Positions 47,686-59,754 of a stretch of 64,000 nt of DNA are shown here, in pieces. Position 1 is the first letter of the stretch, and the number at the start of each line of letters is the position of its first letter. A program made the translations under genes and the position numbers. The notes beneath the pieces were generated by a model, which worked only from the letters and a program-made list of their open reading frames with translations, was not told the origin of the DNA and searched no databases. Origin of the DNA: Clitopilus passeckerianus (lineage: Eukaryota > Basidiomycota > Agaricomycetes > Agaricales > Entolomataceae). The stretch lies in the NCBI GenBank assembly GCA_944990035.1, contig CALYLX010000146.1, forward strand, positions 496,001 to 560,000, written 5' to 3'.

Positions 47686-49372
47686 ATGACGACTACGGAC
47701 GACCTTCCGTGGCCCGAGCTTGGTAACGTTTCTCGAGGTGCGACTAGAGGGAACCAAGGCCAGAAGGGTGTCCTTGGGCCTCCAGACCGTGACGGCCGTT
47801 GTATTCTTCAACTTCGCGTACAACCTGGTGTTCTTGCTGTCAAGCTCAACCGTAATGCAAGTGACTGGTATCGAACCCTCGACAACGAAGTCAACAAGGC
47901 TTTGAAGCTGACGAAGACTTACTGGAGGAAGGCTAGGAGGCGTCAGGATTATGATGCGCGGGCTGATCAGGACCACATGGAACTCCACGAATGGCTTCAA
48001 CAACTCAAGGACAAGACCATGTCGCATCTCGAGCTCTTGATGCAGAAGGGTGATATTCAAGGGCCTCCATATGTCATGCCTGACGATATCGAAATATCCT
48101 TCCTGCGGAAGTTCATCGAACGACAAGCCAACGGGATACCACATAATCCCCGATTACGGAACTCCCTAGGCGCTGAGCATGCCTATCCACGCGATCACTC
48201 AACGGGTGACTCAATCTCACCAGAACCTTCCGATTCCGGATACGCTGGTTCGGACCACCGCTTTCATGGTATATTCTCTTTGTTTTTACGCTCCCGAGCT
48301 TGACTCATGGATATTGTCAGCAGAGAGGTTATCTGATGGTTCGAGCCCTCAACATGCAACATCATCGCGGTTGTCCGGCTCACCATCTCTTCGCAATACA
48401 GATACCTTGTCTCACGATCCTAATACGTCAAGTAAGTGTTGAATCTTCGATTGATTGATCCCTGCTTATCAGTATTCGTTCATTCAGACGTTCAAGTAGC
48501 TCGAAATGCACTTGCACGAGCTCAGAAAGATACACAAGACGCTTTCATCAGATATACCTCATGTCTTGATGTTGAACGACAAGCCCGGCAGGCTGTCGCG
48601 GCGGCTGAAAAGCGGCGAGACGAGCTCAGTAAGCCTCACCATACTCATCTTTGACTTCCCGAGCTTACGGCGCCTCGGCCATCTTAGCAGTGGGCGCACT
48701 TTCGTTCCAAAACCCTGGAAGTATAGGTAGCTACACTATCTCGTTACCTTGTGATCAAATCACTGAAGCTTCCATAGTAGAAGACGCTCGGTCAGGGCGC
48801 TCCTCATTCTCGGCGGATGACCGACGCAGTCCGTCATCAAGATATGCAGATGTACGTGCCTGTTCACTTGACCCCTCACAACCAGGGGCCATTGAACTGA
48901 TTTCCCTCATCTTGTAGGCTACTGCAGACGCCTTCAGTCATTCGCGCGTAACGCCGAAACCTCTAGACTGGACTACAGACGGTCAAGCAGTATATCCTAC
49001 CAGTGAGCTATCGACTCATCTTGAGGTCAGCGATTCTGGTCTCGAACGATCAGCGAAACTGACATTGGTTAACAGGATCCCAATGGTCGTTCCAGGAAGC
49101 ATCTTCGGTCATGGGAACTTGGACCTCAGATGGGTATGTACCTAAATAACGTGTTGCAAGCGAGCGCACCCTTACAGAACGACGCAGATGGTCCGTACAC
49201 ATGCGAGGTGAATACGCTAGCTAAGGGAAAGATGGTATGCAGGTACTAACTCTCCACCCTACAGGATCTAACAGGGCTGCCACCTAGGAAACGTATGCAT
49301 CATGCGATGCCGAGCTTCGACCTGATGAGTACGGCGACGCTGCAGGCTCAAAACATAGGGATATCATCATGA
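47686..49372 (+). CDS. Unknown protein with coiled-coil-like middle, about 420 aa
   Basis: About eight exons. The ATG at 47686 (MTTTDDLPWPELGNVSRG) is preferred over the in-frame ATG at 47482, whose extra 68 residues look like leader. The first exon has DGRCILQLRVQPGVLAVKLN, then EVNKALKLTKTYWRKARRRQ and MELHEWLQQLKDKTMSHLEL, which are helical. A Ser/Pro/Asp-rich part follows (SGSPSLRNTDTLSHDPN), then a likely coiled coil (DVQVARNALARAQKDTQDAF; DVERQARQAVAAAEKRRDEL). The end is exons reading PKPLDWTTDGQAVYPTSEL, DPNGRSRKHLRSWELGPQM, DGPYTCE and DLTGLPPRKRMHHAMPSF, then TGA at 49372. All of these joins are in phase. The family was not recognised; a scaffold or cytoskeletal role is possible but is inference. 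Confidence 0.65.
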
Positions 49373-52093
49373 ACTTCCCCGACCCATGGCTTTGTTACGA
49401 ACGCTATGACTTATGATGATCTTCACGCACGTTCACCCTTCGACAGCATCCTGCATCACATCGTCGCGCTATCTATTGCATATTTATTTGGACATATGTT
49501 GTACACTAGTCGCATCATTCATACCATTAGACATATTCACACAGCATTTGCATCTGCATTCATGTACATACACATACTCTACATATGTATTTTATTCACA
49601 GATTGACTAGATTCACTTCTCGAAGAAGTTCGAATCGTTAAAATAATGAACATGGCATTGTAACATTCTTCCTTTGTCTTGTGTGGGCTCGGACGACGGA
49701 GAATGGGTAGGGGCAAGGCTTTGCAGTGAAAATCGGCCTTTCGAAATCCGCTGTGGCTCGGAGTTCGGCGATTTCAAATGGAGAGCAAGCCTCGCTCATT
49801 CTTAGACCGGCCTTCGCCGCATGCTGTATTCAAGCAGCACCCTTTCTTCTCCGTCCTATTGAGTAAAATTCCTGGTTTCTACCGAATGCCATGGTTATGC
49901 GGAGCTCTGCGACACTGGACGTTGCAGTCGTACAGCCGACTGTGATCTTGCGTTTTCGCGTCAGCACCCCCACCATCTCTACGTTGATCCATGGACTATA
50001 TGCGTGTTTAGACAACGGCTAGTCCTCTAAAGATCGGCAGAAAGCTCTAAAAGACTGCTTGGATGCTGCTTTTATCTTTAAGGCTCATGAGATCCTCTTG
50101 AGGCGCTCTGATAGTCTGCTGTCCGTCCTCGGATGAACCAACACCACATTTAGCCTGTCTGGTGCTACAACACTATTTCCTTTTGTCCTGACGCCCCATA
50201 AACTCACACGTAGGTATATTGACACCTAGGCACGAGCAGAGACAAAGCATCCGCTGGTCACAAGAATGAATACTCTATCTATCTGGGCATTGACATCCAT
50301 CACGGCCGTTTGAGGAAGTTGTGTCTCCGCAAGATGATTTCATTCTATCGTCCCCCGTCGGCAGCTGTCACGAAGCACTGCTACAACTGAGCCTTGGTCA
50401 GCCAGAAATGTATTCTAGTAGGTGGCGTCACATAATCCAAGGTCGCTAAACTTCAATACACCCTTTTGTTTAAGTTTATCCGTGGCTCTGGCAATCACGA
50501 CCTAGGGATAAAACGACATAACTCTGGACCACAGTCACATGAAGTTCCAGCGAGAATTCTGCGATCTTCTATATCCCGCAGCTGTCGGTTTTGTGATGTC
50601 TGATTGAACCTTGAAGTCCCTATCGTCCAACCACGATGTTGTTGGAGCTCCATTACTCGATCACTTAGCTGCGATCTGAATTTATCGTCTTCTGACGGTG
50701 ATAAGGTCTGTAGACGTAGTCTATACGAGGTCCATGGTACCACCTATACACTCCGGACTCGGGGGAGGTTTAATGTGATGTGCGTAACGTTTTGCTCCCG
50801 GCCACTGTGATCTCAGCCACCCTTCCACGATACAACAGAGAGGTCAGAATTATCACATCTCTTTGAAATACCAGTGCTCGAGTCCAAAGGTTTTCACTGG
50901 CTCTGACTCAACCGCCCCCTTTTGTCGCTTCCTTTCTCACAATGTCTGCTGACGCATCAACATTTAGGCATTTACTGGCTATTTGAATTGAATATATTCA
51001 ACAACGAACCAGAGGAGCTCGATCTAGACCTTCAAGTACACTTTTCTTCCAGGCTCACACTACGGGTTATATATTCTTGCAGCTTTGGGACCTGGGTACG
51101 ACCACGCGCTGGGGGGTTTTCTATCTCTCGCTACAAAGGGCTCAGCGTGTTCAGGACCCAACCAAAAATTGCCATTGGCCTTTCTCTAAAAGCGTTTGGC
51201 TACATGTTGCTTGTGGACTCAATGCGAACCTTACCGCGGTGCACACGACTCGACCACTTGCCTCGGCTTGCACCATCCGGCTATTGTGCCTCAGGGTACC
51301 ACTAAGGAAATTCTTTTCTTGCGTCGTCCTAAGATTTATCGCATGGAAGCCTCGCCTCCATTTTTGGACTGGCAGTACACGCTTTCTTGCCGCTAGGCGC
51401 TGGAATTTTCAAGACCAGATACAGATCCCCCAGACGGGGGATGGTACCCACCCATACGCCGAGCAGCTTTTGGCTTTTCCTCGGCACTAGACACTCCAAT
51501 GAACGGAAGCGAACGCTTTGAAGACAAGTCGAACGCACGTTGCATTAATTTTGGCTGACTATCGTATGTTAGCGAAGGGTAGAATGCGTCAGTGGAATCA
51601 CTGAAGAGTACCTCCTCCTCACCATCTCACCGTCAACCACTAATAAGTTTCCTGATCGTCGAAGTAGCCGACGCGTAGATCGAGGAATCAGGGTTACCCC
51701 GGTACGTCAACACGCCGACACGGAGATAATCTACGAATATTGCAGCAGGACATAGCGGAGGCGCATGTTGCTGCATGTGCTATTTTCTAGCTCTCGGAGG
51801 GATCTTGCCGATCTGTATCTTCACCTTGCAATCGAATCGTGCCTTCGAATTAGCAAAGGAGGAAGCTTCTGCCACCCGATTCGGGGTATAAACAAAAGTC
51901 TATGGATAATGGTCCGCTTTCTTGGAGACCTGAGTAACTCCTGTCGCTATTTGTGTGCCCGTTGCCTGGGTCTGCCTCTGCTGAAGTACTTCATAGCTCA
52001 CGGCGGCCTGATCCAGCCCTTTGCCCTTTCCCTCCCGTGACTGGAATCGAGCAAACTTCTTCCGTACTTGGCGCTCAGAACACCCACAGCAGG
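49373..52093. other. Gene-poor stretch of 2.7 kb
   Basis: Contains an AT-rich, (CA)/(TA)-leaning 3' flank near 49500-49600. Otherwise it has short frames only, for example 50922-51305 and 51077-51490 on the plus strand, which overlap in different frames and show no codon preference. No gene, RNA or transposon terminus was recognised. Confidence 0.45.
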
Positions 52094-52414
52094 TCACCAA
52101 ATCTCCTTGATGGACGACCAGAACTGGCGATGCCTGCGGCGGAGAGAGGGGATTCCATAAGGCTTGGCCCGATTCCGTCCGAACCTCACCCATTCGTCGT
52201 TGGCCTTTTCTTCGCCGCTTCCTTCTTGGCTTCGGTGTCGGTGCCTGGGCACTAGGGAGCCAGATGCCTTCGTCGATTCGGTTTTCGTCCATGATCTTCG
52301 CCGAGATGGAGGTGCGCCGCTAAAGGGATAAGAGCGATGTTGGACGGAAAGGGTGGATGTCTCCGAGGGAAGCGGAGCTGTATCGACAAGCTCTTCAGGC
52401 ATGTGAGTATCCAT
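52094..52414 (-). CDS. Possible basic small protein, 106 aa
   Basis: A minus-strand ATG frame reads MDTHMPEELVDTAPLPSETS, an Arg-rich part (GAPPSRRRSWTKTE; PRHRHRSQEGSGEE), and KPYGIPSLRRRHRQFWSSIK, ending at TGA. The stop coincides with a possible donor (TTG-GTGACC), so more exons may follow; an overlapping frame to 51900 is also open. It is basic and disordered, with no known motif. It lies about 0.3 kb from the 3' end of SET1, on the same strand. Confidence 0.3.
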   Translation of the reverse strand: MDTHMPEELVDTAPLPSETSTLSVQHRSYPFSGAPPSRRRSWTKTESTKASGSLVPRHRHRSQEGSGEEKANDEWVRFGRNRAKPYGIPSLRRRHRQFWSSIKEIW

Positions 52415-52719
52415 TTCGGGATAGGCCTATCCTTGTGACCTATTCTATTGGGTTCGAAATGACAGGTGCCTTGTGCTGACCCGTGAGCGGTGATTATTTG
52501 GCGTATACAGATACAAGGCGTTTCGTATCTAAACTTGGACATCCAGAGCATGGTGCAGGGGCAATGAAAACATTAGAGAAAAGAAAATGACAGATAGATA
52601 CTTATGTATACGATACAAAATTTAACGTTGTGTGATGCAAAAGTTGATGGATATGAAATAGTAAGAGGGTATCAACAGCAAAAATCGAGAAAGCCCAGCA
52701 AAGAAGTTCGAAAGCAAAT

Positions 52720-55700
52720 CTAATTGAGGAAGCCGCGACATTTGGCTGAACCGCAGAGACAGGGAATCTTGTCTTGCTCAAAGGGAAAGTGGTAGTCTTG
52801 AAATTTCATTGTCAGAACATGGGTCAAGGAAGAGCGAGAGAGACATACCGTAGGTAATTTCGTCACCAAGTTCGATATCCTGCTTAGCATAAATGACAAT
52901 CTTCTTTTCACCATTGATCGTAATGATCTTGGCCGTGCAGTTGGGGTCGCAAGAATGGTTGATCAACCGCCTGTGAAATCTCAGTTTGTTGAGGGTGAAT
53001 ATGGATGATGAACCGCCTACCCAAGATTTCCCTTCTTCGTGGCATCTACCACCAGGTCTTCGTCAATCCTGAAGAGGTAACTGCTCCCGATTCCTTGCCT
53101 CTCGTACGCCTTTTCGCGTTTGTCTGCGACCTGGGCCCGAATAACCTCGCCAACGTACTCGATCACCATCTCTCCGCGCATAATCTTCTCCATGGCATAA
53201 AGGCCCCAGTCGTGAATCGGCGAACGCGCAAAGCGGAGGTGTTTCTTCCGTGTCTGAAGCTGGTTGAACTTGAACGTGAGTTCGTTCGCCGTATTTTCAC
53301 CCTTGGAGAGTGTAATAGCCTTCTGAATCTGGTTCATCTCCTCCAGTCCTTGGGCACGTCGTCGGGCGTTGGCACGATTTGAGCGAGATGATGTGACAAT
53401 ATGTTGAGGCTCTTCAATGACGGGGACTGTGGCCTCTACTGAGGTAGCAGCGCGGGCTTGATACTGAGCCACATAGGCTGACTTCTCGGCATGGGTGATC
53501 TTGTAATAGCCTTCTGTACGAGCGGAACCGGTGATATGCTTCCGGAAGGCAGGTGTTTCTCCTGGGACAGGCGTCTCTGGGCCATCATCGACCTCTTCCG
53601 AAGGTTCCCATCCTTCCACGGCAAGCTTGAGGAAGTACAGGTCCTCGTCATCGTCGCACAGACCAAGTGCAATTGGATCTGGAGGTGGCGTCGGCGGAGG
53701 TGTAACGGCACGTGGTGGTTTGCGTTTAGGTTCGGGGGCTGGTGAAGGAGCGGGAGATTCTGAGGGTGTGATACGGACATCTGCAACGGCAGGCACGTCG
53801 AATTCGGCGTCGGAGGGATAGACCACATCTTCAACCACCTCGACAACCTTCTTGGTAGATAATTTGGTCTTCTTTTTGGCAACGGCTTTCTTGCTTCTCG
53901 ATTCCGTGACTGCCTCGACTTTGTGTTTCTTCTTGACCGGTTCGTCTGCTTCATCCTGCTCCTCAGAGGCACCCCGTTTACGAGCAATATCAGTAGCTGG
54001 AGGTACCTCTTCGCCTTCTTCCTCCGATTCCAGGTCTTCTTCGATGATTCTGCGACTGGTTTTCTTGGCAACTTCCTTCTTCCTCTTCTTTTTTGGGGGT
54101 TCTGGTAGTTCTTCTTCCTCTGATTCTTCCTCCTCTTCGTGTTCCTCCGCCTTCAGTGATGGCTTCTCCTCCTCTTCCTGCACCTCGACCGTTACCTCTG
54201 CTCGAACTGTCTTCCGCTGCTTTTTGAAAGACAATCCCTTCAGGCCACGCTTCTCTCCTAGCGCGGAGATCCCTGACCCTGCGCCAACTCTCATCATGTT
54301 CTCCTTCTCCTTGATTATCAAGTTTAGGATTTCAGGCCCTACGACCTTATCCTTGATGTCCTCTTCAAGGACGGCTTTCAAGTCGCGAAGAATGATCTGG
54401 CGAGCTTCAGTAACAAGGTCATCCTCGTTCAGGACCTTCTTCTGCGGAGGTGTAGGAGGTGGGTGCGTGGTGATAGTGACAGGCTGGAATCCGAGCATCT
54501 TGTTGTTGCTGAGGACAGTGGCTGCCCGTCGAGCTGCAGTGGCATCCGAAAAGGTGATGTACCATCCAAGCTGGTCCTTGAATATCTGTGGAGAACCTAT
54601 ATGAGAACTAAGTAATGCATTGAACTAAAAAAATGCGCACCTGATCAACCTGGAATCCGTCAAAGAACTGCTTGACATCTTCCTCCCGTATCGATGAACT
54701 AACAAGAGGCAAGCGGGCATGCTCTTTGCCATTCTTTGCAAGAGCCTCAATGATAGTCTCATGCTTTTCCCGCTCGGCAACTTTCTCCTGCTCGCCTCTT
54801 TCCCTCTCCCTTCCTCGTTCCCTCTCCCTCCGCTCTCTATAATCCCTTCCGCTAAACCTATCTCTACCATCATCCCGCTCCCAACTACGCTCCCTCCTTT
54901 CCCTCCTTCCCCAACTCCGGCTCCGGCTCCTCGACCAACTCCTTCTCTCCCTATACGCATCCCTCCCCCTCGAAGTCCAATGATCTCTCCTCCAATCCCG
55001 ACTTCGTTCCCTCCCCCGATCTCTGTCATCCCCAGCCCTCCACGTATCCCAATCCCGTTCCCGTTCCCGACCGCCATACGGCGAAACAGGCGAAGGCGAG
55101 CGAGAGCCAAGCCGATCCCTCTCCAGAACGGGTCGATAGCTCGACTTGTACATCCCCGGAGGCGGGCGGTTCCTGGCTGCCGTGGACGTAGACGCAGAAG
55201 CAACCGGGGCGGGAGGTTTAGGCGGGAGCTGAGACGGAGTTGGGGTTGACCTTCCATGCATAGGCACAGCGGACAACTCATGGGCCGGTGTAGGCAGCTG
55301 GTTCTGCGGTGAAGGGCTCATCATAGCTGTGGCCATCACAGTCGCACGAGCACGGATGAGAGAGGAGGGGACCGCAGCGACGGGCGGAGCTGTGCCTGCT
55401 GTTTGAGGTTTCTGTGGGAGTCCGAAGGTTGGTTTTGGAGGGAGTACCAGAGGGCTTGAGGCGGCTTTATGTTCATGGTCGTTGATCTTGGATCCCTCTG
55501 CATGCGAGGGCGCCTGGGCTGGAGTGGCCGCTGCACTCGTACTGGCAGAAGGAGCACGGTGAAGTTGGGGTGGGCCAGCAGGTAAAGGTGTCTTTCCTTG
55601 CAGACTATGAGCCGGATTGGGTGTCAGACCATCAGCTCCATTGACCATGCTAGGGCGAGCTGGAGCATGCGAAGATCCCTGGGCTGGGGCAGGTAACGGG

Positions 55701-57836
55701 GAAGACCCTGTTCCTTCCTCTTCTGCTGCTGCCTTTCCCAACTCTTCTTCTCCTCAAGCAGCTTCAATACAGTCTTCAACCAGCCCGTCCCCATCAAGCA
55801 CCGCCCGAAGTTTGGTATCATCTTGACCTGCCCGTCCATGCCCTGCTGGCCTTTCATAACACCAACGCCATAGGCAGCAGCACGACCGTCTTCGGCTTTG
55901 ACGCATCGTTTCGCTTCCTCAGCAGTTGAATACTGAAGATGCAGCACGCCCAGAGGAGCTCCATTACTTCGATCAATTTGCCATTCGAAGGAGGCTAAGC
56001 TTCCGAAAGTCCTGTAGTGCGTCCTGAGGATCGACGTAGCCGTCAAAGTCGGGATATTGGTGATCAGTACAGTCGTCGGTGGTGATCCAATCGAGTTTTC
56101 AGCATCATACTGAAAGTCACTGTCAGTAAATAACCTCAATCGTGAAGAACTCAAACACACCTCATACTCAATCTCCGCAAACCGTTCTCTCACACTCCTC
56201 TGCGCCATGATAGTAAGCCCAGGCTCGACCTTCCTCGGATCACAAACCACAAGCTCCTCCTCCACTCCCAGCACCCTGTCCGTCAACATCCATATCTCCC
56301 CACCAACCACCTCTCCATCATACCTAAACAACATCTCCTTTCCCTTGCCTTTGCCCTTGATCCGCTGACTTGCCACAGTGGGATCAGCGTGCTTCCGCAC
56401 ATGCTCAATCAGACCTTGTAGTACGTTGGGTCTCGCTTCGATCCTCTCGACGAAGACGATGGCGCAGCTGCCGTGTACGTGTCCAGCGAGGGATCAAATA
56501 GCACCTTGTGTGTTCTCGCTTCCTCAAGAGGAGGGTACTCTGACCGTGCAGGAGGCCATGCAGGAGCTGGTGGAAGAGAATAAAGTTTCTGCGGTGGCGG
56601 TGCTGGAGAAGGTGTAGGAGGCGGAGGGGGGCCGATGTGACGGCCCAGCTAGAGAAGAGGTAGAAGGTGCAGAAGGTGAGATAGTTTTTGAAGTTGACGG
56701 CTGTGGCGCAGGAGGTAAATGTGGAGGGTGAGGTAATGGAATTGATATTTTTGGTAGCGGCATGGATATCTGCTGTGAAGGAGGCGCTGGAGGCTGGCTG
56801 GGACCTGCAGACGGCGGTGGAGGAGGGGTGGACGTGAAGTAGGTTGTGGTGGAGGAGGCGGTGGTGGTGAAGATGCGGGAGGCGGCGGAGGTGGAGGCTG
56901 TTGGGGGCGGGCGGTTGTGTCTCCTGCCTTTGATCAGGTTTAGCTGGGGCTGGAGGCACTGGAGGAGGAGGTAAAGACGGAGGTGGTGGGGGAGGAGGTT
57001 CCTCAGTTGGTGGAGGAGGAGGCGGTGGTGCTACAGACGGCGGCCTTGGTGTGGTCTGTTGCGAAGGAATACCGTTTGCAAAAGGAGACGCAGGTTTTGC
57101 AAGTATATCCTTCGATTTGATGGCAGACGCAGAAGGTGGTATAGGGATGGAAATGGCAACACGGTCGCCGCTGGCCCCAATACTTGTGTTGACAGCAGAA
57201 CTCGAGCTTTTATTCCCCAAAGTTGAAGATCCCATGTCTAGATTCATTGAATCATGTTTAGCGCCAGGGCTGCTGCCTGCATGTGCAGATGGCTCGCCGC
57301 TGTCACCGTTCAAAGTATGAACGTCACTTCTTCCATTTATCTATAATAAATTCCTATGAGTTAATTATGTTTCTATGCCAATGCAAGGCCAACTACACGT
57401 AAGAAAAGACGGAGAACTCGACAAGAAACCGAAATAGGTGTGGAAGATCAAAAAAGGAAGTGTGACTTACGGAATTTCCATTGCGACCTGTAGAAACAGG
57501 GGTCTTTTCAGGCTGCTTTCCTTTGAAAGATATGGGCTGACGATTCGCTTGCAGCCCAGTTGAACCATTGACGAAGGGCTTTGGGGGATGTCTAGGTGCT
57601 GGCTGGTGTGCCGGGTTAAGAGAGGTATTGGCCAGCAAACTCCTGGGTCCGGTCGGAATGGGCTTCGACGGGAGTGCAGCTATACCCACAGCCTGTCCTC
57701 GAGGCCCTCTCGGTAGCTGAGAGGAAGAAGGATGGTGTAAATGGTGGGAGGAGGACGAGGAGGACAAGGACGATGGCTGTTGAGATTGGGTTCCCAATAG
57801 GGCCCGTGGTCCCGTTGGTGGCGCCTTCCCCGACAT
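52720..57836 (-). CDS. SET1: SET1 histone H3 lysine-4 methyltransferase (COMPASS catalytic subunit)
   Basis: Set1 methylates H3K4 at active promoters as part of COMPASS. The start near 57836 ([17 protein letters not shown]) opens a long disordered region with poly-Pro tracts (about 57030-56880). The RRM follows ([38 protein letters not shown]). Then comes an Arg/Asp/Glu/Ser-rich tract (about 55150-54780), a second RNA-binding-type piece ([18 protein letters not shown]) and an acidic/basic linker. The C-terminus has the N-SET region ([18 protein letters not shown]), SET ([61 protein letters not shown]) and post-SET ([16 protein letters not shown] at 52720). The SAM/lysine-site NHSC and the zinc cysteines are intact. 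The exons around 56700-56400 in the Pro-rich part are not fully resolved; a 37-nt intron may be present. Confidence 0.93.
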
Positions 57837-57927
57837 AAACAGCAACTAGAACGACTAAGCCACGACGACGAAGCCGTTTTGAACGTCGAAGACGGCGACA
57901 AGAACGGAAAAGGTTGTTGACGCGGAG

Positions 57928-58557
57928 ATGAAAGTGAAATGGCCCTGCGACGATGAGCGTGGCAGATCTCCTGTGACAAACAACGGTCAACCTTTGTTCC
58001 ATACATTCACCATGTCCACCGCAACTTTCACATATTTCTCACAAAACACAGCCAGAATCACACAAAATTGCCATTTCAATGTCGAGCACAGCGACTCGAG
58101 AAAATCCACCGTTTTTCATGCCAACTCATCAACAGTTTACCCGAGATCCACACTAATTTGCCAGCAGAAAAGCTTGATTGAAATGTGGCGTTGGAATGTG
58201 GTTGGGATTAGAATTAAACACCATGTGGTCCGCAGGAAGGTTGCCATGCTCTGGCTGAATGGGATTCTCAATGAACTTTGTGCATGGTACCCAGCTGTAA
58301 GACGGGCGCTTGTGTGCCAAATTTTCATGCAGTACTTGCTCAAAGCTCCTGTAATAGTCGAATCCATACCAAATGCATTTTACCTTTCTTCAAATGCGGG
58401 GTCTCATGTTCGTGATATCTCCAGGATTTTCAGGGCCATGGTTCTTTGTTTTCGACAAATCGCCCTTCAACGCCTTTCGCCATCCAACGATGACCAACGC
58501 GCACAAACGGCCTATTCATGCCGCCCACAGGAATGGGACGATCATGTGGCAGCTTGA
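57928..58557 (+). other. Long open frame upstream of SET1 (209 codons), status unknown
   Basis: This frame runs divergently from the SET1 start region. It reads, for example, NCHFNVEHSDSRKSTVFHAN, IRIKHHVVRRKVAMLWLNGI and NAFYLSSNAGSHVRDISRIF, with no family resemblance. A minus-strand frame at 58624-58430 (GGMNIFKLPHDRPIPVGG; VRVGHRWMAKGVEGRF) competes with it. At 630 bp it is long for chance but not decisive. It could be an orphan gene, a relic or random. Confidence 0.25.
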
Positions 58558-59130
58558 AAATATTCATTCCACCAAAATTTCTCGACATTGACATGGAACT
58601 GTGGTGAGTCCAGTATGAAGCCAAGATACGACCACGTATTGTGGCGCAGCCATGGAAGAACTCGAATGCTCATCACGAACGAGCCTCATGTACAGGCTTC
58701 AGTAACATCCTGGTTGAAGCCTCAACTCCCAACCGAAGCCGTCAGAAACCCGGAATATCTCCTAGCAGATTCACTACCAACCACACCTCGTTCCACAAGA
58801 GTCGCAATCATAGCCCTGGCGACGTCTCGAAGGCACGAACTGTATACATATAACGTCCGTGAATACAGTCGTCTATAAGACCCGTGGTACAGCGGTAAGC
58901 TATCCTATAAAGACCTCTGAGCACTAGAGGTCCTCGTGGCCCTGTTCAACTCAGTGCATTTGAAATATATTTGGCTCGTGGCCTATTTTTTTGGTACGCA
59001 ATAGCAGATACATATTACCAGCATACACCTCCCCATGCTACTCTTACATATCGAACTCCTAATGTTCGCGTTTTGAAGCCCAAAATTTTCGACCCACCCA
59101 ACAGGCCTCCACCCGCAGGCCCAACAAAAC
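58558..59130. other. Non-coding gap before the 59.1 kb fragment
   Basis: About 570 bases with no convincing gene. Overlapping short plus-strand frames at 58588-58878 and 58641-58853 show no motif. The hairpin at 58912-58932 lies here, and the last 100 bases are C-rich. Confidence 0.35.
58912..58932 (+). repeat. 7-bp hairpin with 7-nt loop
   Basis: GACCTCT and AGAGGTC flank the loop GAGCACT. Just upstream is a box-A-like string (TGGTACAGCGG) and about 20 nt downstream is a T-loop-like TTCAACT. The acceptor stem does not pair, so this is not a functional tRNA; it may be a tRNA-derived relic. Confidence 0.35.
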
Positions 59131-59384
59131 ATGTCAACCACGCCACCCATTCCGACCCCAACCTTCCTCGCCAACTGCCAGCAGCCACATCAACGCTGCT
59201 TGACAAGCCCCACCCATTCCGACCATGAAAGCTCATCTTCATCCAAGACTGTCAAGCAGCGCAGTCTGAGCATGGTTTCTGATGTATCTATCTGGCATAC
59301 ACCCGTTCCTACCAGATGCTGGAATCTCAAAAGTCGGTCGATGCTGGATTGAGAGAATCTCTCAAGTGGATGCTAGGTACGTGA
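59131..59384 (+). pseudogene. Possible gene fragment
   Basis: ATG at 59131 opens MSTTPPIPTPTFLANCQQPH, then SDHESSSSSKTVKQRSLSM and VSDVSIWHTPVPTRCW. In another frame the following bases read YQMLESQKSVDAGLRESLKW and end at a perfect GTACGT donor. Both halves look coding but sit in different frames with no intron between them. Either there is a frameshift or one half is chance. No later exon was found before the aldo/keto reductase gene. Confidence 0.3.
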
Positions 59385-59754
59385 GATTTATCCATTTTGT
59401 TTTGAGAAACACTTGGGAGGTGGGAGGTATATAGGGCTCGAGCTTGAAAACGAAAACTGTGCTCCACTTCAGCTTATTAATGCTTCAGTCAAGTAAGAGA
59501 ATAAGGTCCAGTAGCGCATGGTTGTATGGATGAGTCATCCTCTACAGGACATCCTACATTATGAGCTGTGTTCGATCCAGTGCGCTCGACATATGGCTTA
59601 TTCAAACCGAGTTTGCTTCATGCTTTTGCAATTCTTTGTAAAATGGTAAAATTCGAGTTGTAAGATATATGTAACAACTATAGAAGCAACTCCAAGGCGA
59701 AAATATGGACCTCGATGGTCATAAACCACCCGCACCCTATGCATACTGCCAGAT
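59385..59754. other. Intergenic gap before the aldo/keto reductase 3' end
   Basis: About 370 bases with no clear gene. The minus-strand frame 59834-59598 overlaps it but lacks motifs. It probably holds the 3' UTR of the reductase gene. Confidence 0.35.

Noticed and set aside
48330..48350. GGTTCGAGCCC, a tRNA T-arm look-alike
   Set aside because: It is inside a coding exon (codons for DGSSP) and no other tRNA arm is nearby.
49400..49620. Two overlapping plus-strand frames of 65 codons
   Set aside because: Low-complexity His/Ile/Tyr-rich reads from CA/TA-rich DNA in the 3' flank of the 47.7-kb gene; no start context or motif.
53852..54604. Plus-strand open frame of 250 codons rich in Ser
   Set aside because: It is the antisense shadow of the acidic/basic linker of SET1; Ser runs come from reversed Glu/Lys codons.
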